Positions 32,982-33,969 of a stretch of 33,969 nucleotides of DNA are shown one piece after another; the first letter of the stretch is position 1, and every line of letters starts with the position of its first letter. A program made the position numbers and the translations under genes. Origin of the DNA: Candidatus Pelagibacter sp. (GTDB lineage Bacteria > Pseudomonadota > Alphaproteobacteria > Pelagibacterales > Pelagibacteraceae); assembly GCA_029941985.1 (NCBI GenBank), contig JAPYTV010000001.1, positions 1 through 33,969 on the forward strand, given 5' to 3'. The notes under the pieces are model-generated. The model worked only from the letters and a program-made list of their open reading frames with translations, had not been told where the DNA came from and did not search any database.

Positions 32982-33969
32982 TATCCTCCAGTTGTTGATA
33001 AATTAGGAGTAATACCAGTATCTCCGAGTTCTAAATAATGTGACTCTTTTTTAAGGTGTAGTTGTTTTATGACCAGGTCTACAAGCTCTTCTTTTTGACT
33101 ATCACTTTGTAAAAGATGTCGGATACTAATTCCTGTATTTCCAAAAAGACATAGTCTTAAATCTCCTCTAGAAGTAATTCTTAATCTATTACACGTTTTA
33201 CAAAAATCTTTAGAGTACGGAGCTATTAACCCAAATTTACCTTCAAATTCAGGATGAATAAAGTTTAATGACGGGCCTGCATCCTTGCCATAAGTTTGTT
33301 GTATCCAATTATTTTTATGCAAATAATCTTTAAATATTTTTGAAGAAACGTGATTTTTTTTAAAATAATCTAAATTATCACCTGTTTGCATCAATTCTAT
33401 AAATCTAAAATCAATTTTGTTATTTTTAATAAAGTTTCCAAATCTCTCAAAATCTTCATAAGAATCGTTGATATTTTTAAGTAAAACAGCGTTAACTTTT
33501 ATATTTTTGAAATTTAGTTCTTGTAAAATTTTAATTCCTTCTAAAATTTCAGGGAGTCTATCATGTCCAGTTAGTTTTTTAAAAGTTTCTCTATTTAAAC
33601 TATCTATACTAATATTAATTCCATTCAAACCTACTTCATACAATTGTTTAGCAATTTTATCTAATCGATAGCCATTAGTAGTCATTGTTATTTTTGGAAT
33701 ATTTGAATTTTGCTTCATATCTTTAAGGATATCAAAAAAATCTTTTCTAACTGTTGGTTCCCCACCGGTTAACCTAATTTTACAAACTCCTAGTTCTGAC
33801 AAAGCTTTAGTTAATCTTGATATCTCTTCAGCAGACATAAAACTTCTCATATCTCCTGGATTTTTTTTATAACCCTGAGGCAAACAGTAAGTACATTTAT
33901 AGTTACAAACATCGGTAATAGATAATCTTATGTAAGGAAATTTTCTTCCAAAAGTATCAGTAAGTGTTT
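32981..33969 (-). CDS. moaA: GTP 3',8-cyclase (partial, 5' end outside window)
   Basis: The reading frame is open to the right-hand edge, 329 codons to the stop. The radical-SAM motif CNYKCTYC is encoded at about 33895-33920, upstream of an in-frame TTG at 33883, so the true start lies beyond the window. Other landmarks are RLTGGEPTVR, the C-terminal second Fe-S cluster CKTCNRLRIT with a later Cys (RLCLFG), and the terminal Gly-Gly. MoaA opens the GTP ring with SAM to start molybdenum cofactor synthesis. It is the first visible gene of moaACDE. Confidence 0.95.
   Translation of the reverse strand, partial: TLTDTFGRKFPYIRLSITDVCNYKCTYCLPQGYKKNPGDMRSFMSAEEISRLTKALSELGVCKIRLTGGEPTVRKDFFDILKDMKQNSNIPKITMTTNGYRLDKIAKQLYEVGLNGINISIDSLNRETFKKLTGHDRLPEILEGIKILQELNFKNIKVNAVLLKNINDSYEDFERFGNFIKNNKIDFRFIELMQTGDNLDYFKKNHVSSKIFKDYLHKNNWIQQTYGKDAGPSLNFIHPEFEGKFGLIAPYSKDFCKTCNRLRITSRGDLRLCLFGNTGISIRHLLQSDSQKEELVDLVIKQLHLKKESHYLELGDTGITPNLSTTGG

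Noticed and set aside
33885..33969. Right-edge segment as intergenic, with moaA starting at TTG 33883
   Set aside because: The upstream frame is open to the window edge and encodes the radical-SAM motif CNYKCTYC, essential for MoaA, so the TTG is internal.
1..33969. Mobile elements, CRISPR arrays, tRNA or rRNA genes
   Set aside because: No transposase, integrase, regular repeat-spacer pattern or G/C-rich structured RNA typical of tRNA or rRNA was seen on either strand.

Overview
The window is a gene-dense, strongly A+T-rich (about 70% by eye) stretch of a chromosome. Gaps are tiny, many genes overlap by 1-4 bases, and proteins are rich in Lys, Ile and Asn. Gene content fits a streamlined marine alphaproteobacterium of the SAR11 clade (Pelagibacterales): a trimethylamine monooxygenase-like gene, heterotetrameric sarcosine oxidase, formate-THF ligase, a SAM-II/SAM-V-type riboswitch before a homocysteine methyltransferase, and a molybdenum-hydroxylase locus. 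This assignment is inferred from content and composition, not from a marker gene. I see no rRNA, tRNA, IS element, phage gene or CRISPR array, and no gene-free stretch reaches 300 bases.

Layout. 1-475 (-): 5' part of a Tmm-like flavin monooxygenase, cut by the window edge. 634-3942 (+): glpK, a gpsA-like gene and a class I glutamine amidotransferase. 3946-5631 (-): fhs. 5761-10867 (+): soxBDAG, sarcosine oxidase. 10864-11724 (-): DMT permease. 11841-12534 (+): tandem pair of paralogous small lipoproteins with a shared leader. 12524-14098 (-): cupin, Asp/Glu-type racemase and an unknown gene. 14136-14894 (+): alpha/beta hydrolase. 14980-15186 (-): cold-shock protein. 15310-18389 (-): purE, purK, MBL-fold hydrolase and GNAT acetyltransferase as one probable operon. 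18504-21745 (+): three abutting genes (M19 dipeptidase-like, a 553-aa unknown, a DUF3726-like protein). 21756-24195 (-): TauE/SafE permease, 2OG-Fe(II) oxygenase, then a homocysteine methyltransferase preceded by a SAM riboswitch. 24214-31724 (+), interrupted only by a DUF1244 gene on the other strand: moaB, coxG, form II coxSLM, two XdhC-family genes, a PhyH dioxygenase and a mocA-like nucleotidyltransferase. 31717-33969 (-): moaA (5' end outside the window), moaC, moaD, moaE.

Two themes connect the genes. The first is one-carbon and methyl metabolism: methylamine oxidation (Tmm), sarcosine demethylation to glycine plus 5,10-methylene-THF (SoxBDAG), formate activation on THF (Fhs), and homocysteine remethylation under apparent SAM control. 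The second is molybdenum: cofactor synthesis (MoaABCDE), probable cytidylylation (MocA-like), cofactor handling (XdhC) and the user enzyme (CoxSLM with CoxG) lie within 10 kb. CoxL carries the form II motif AYRGAGR, so its substrate is probably not CO.

The best candidates for something undescribed are: the three-gene unit at 18504-21745, whose M19-like enzyme lacks the usual HxD and bridging-Glu metal ligands; the riboswitch with a visible mutually exclusive helix at 22714-22763; the double-glycine tails of MoaA and MoaD, whose codons also form the Shine-Dalgarno of the next gene; and the lipoprotein pair with a conserved leader.
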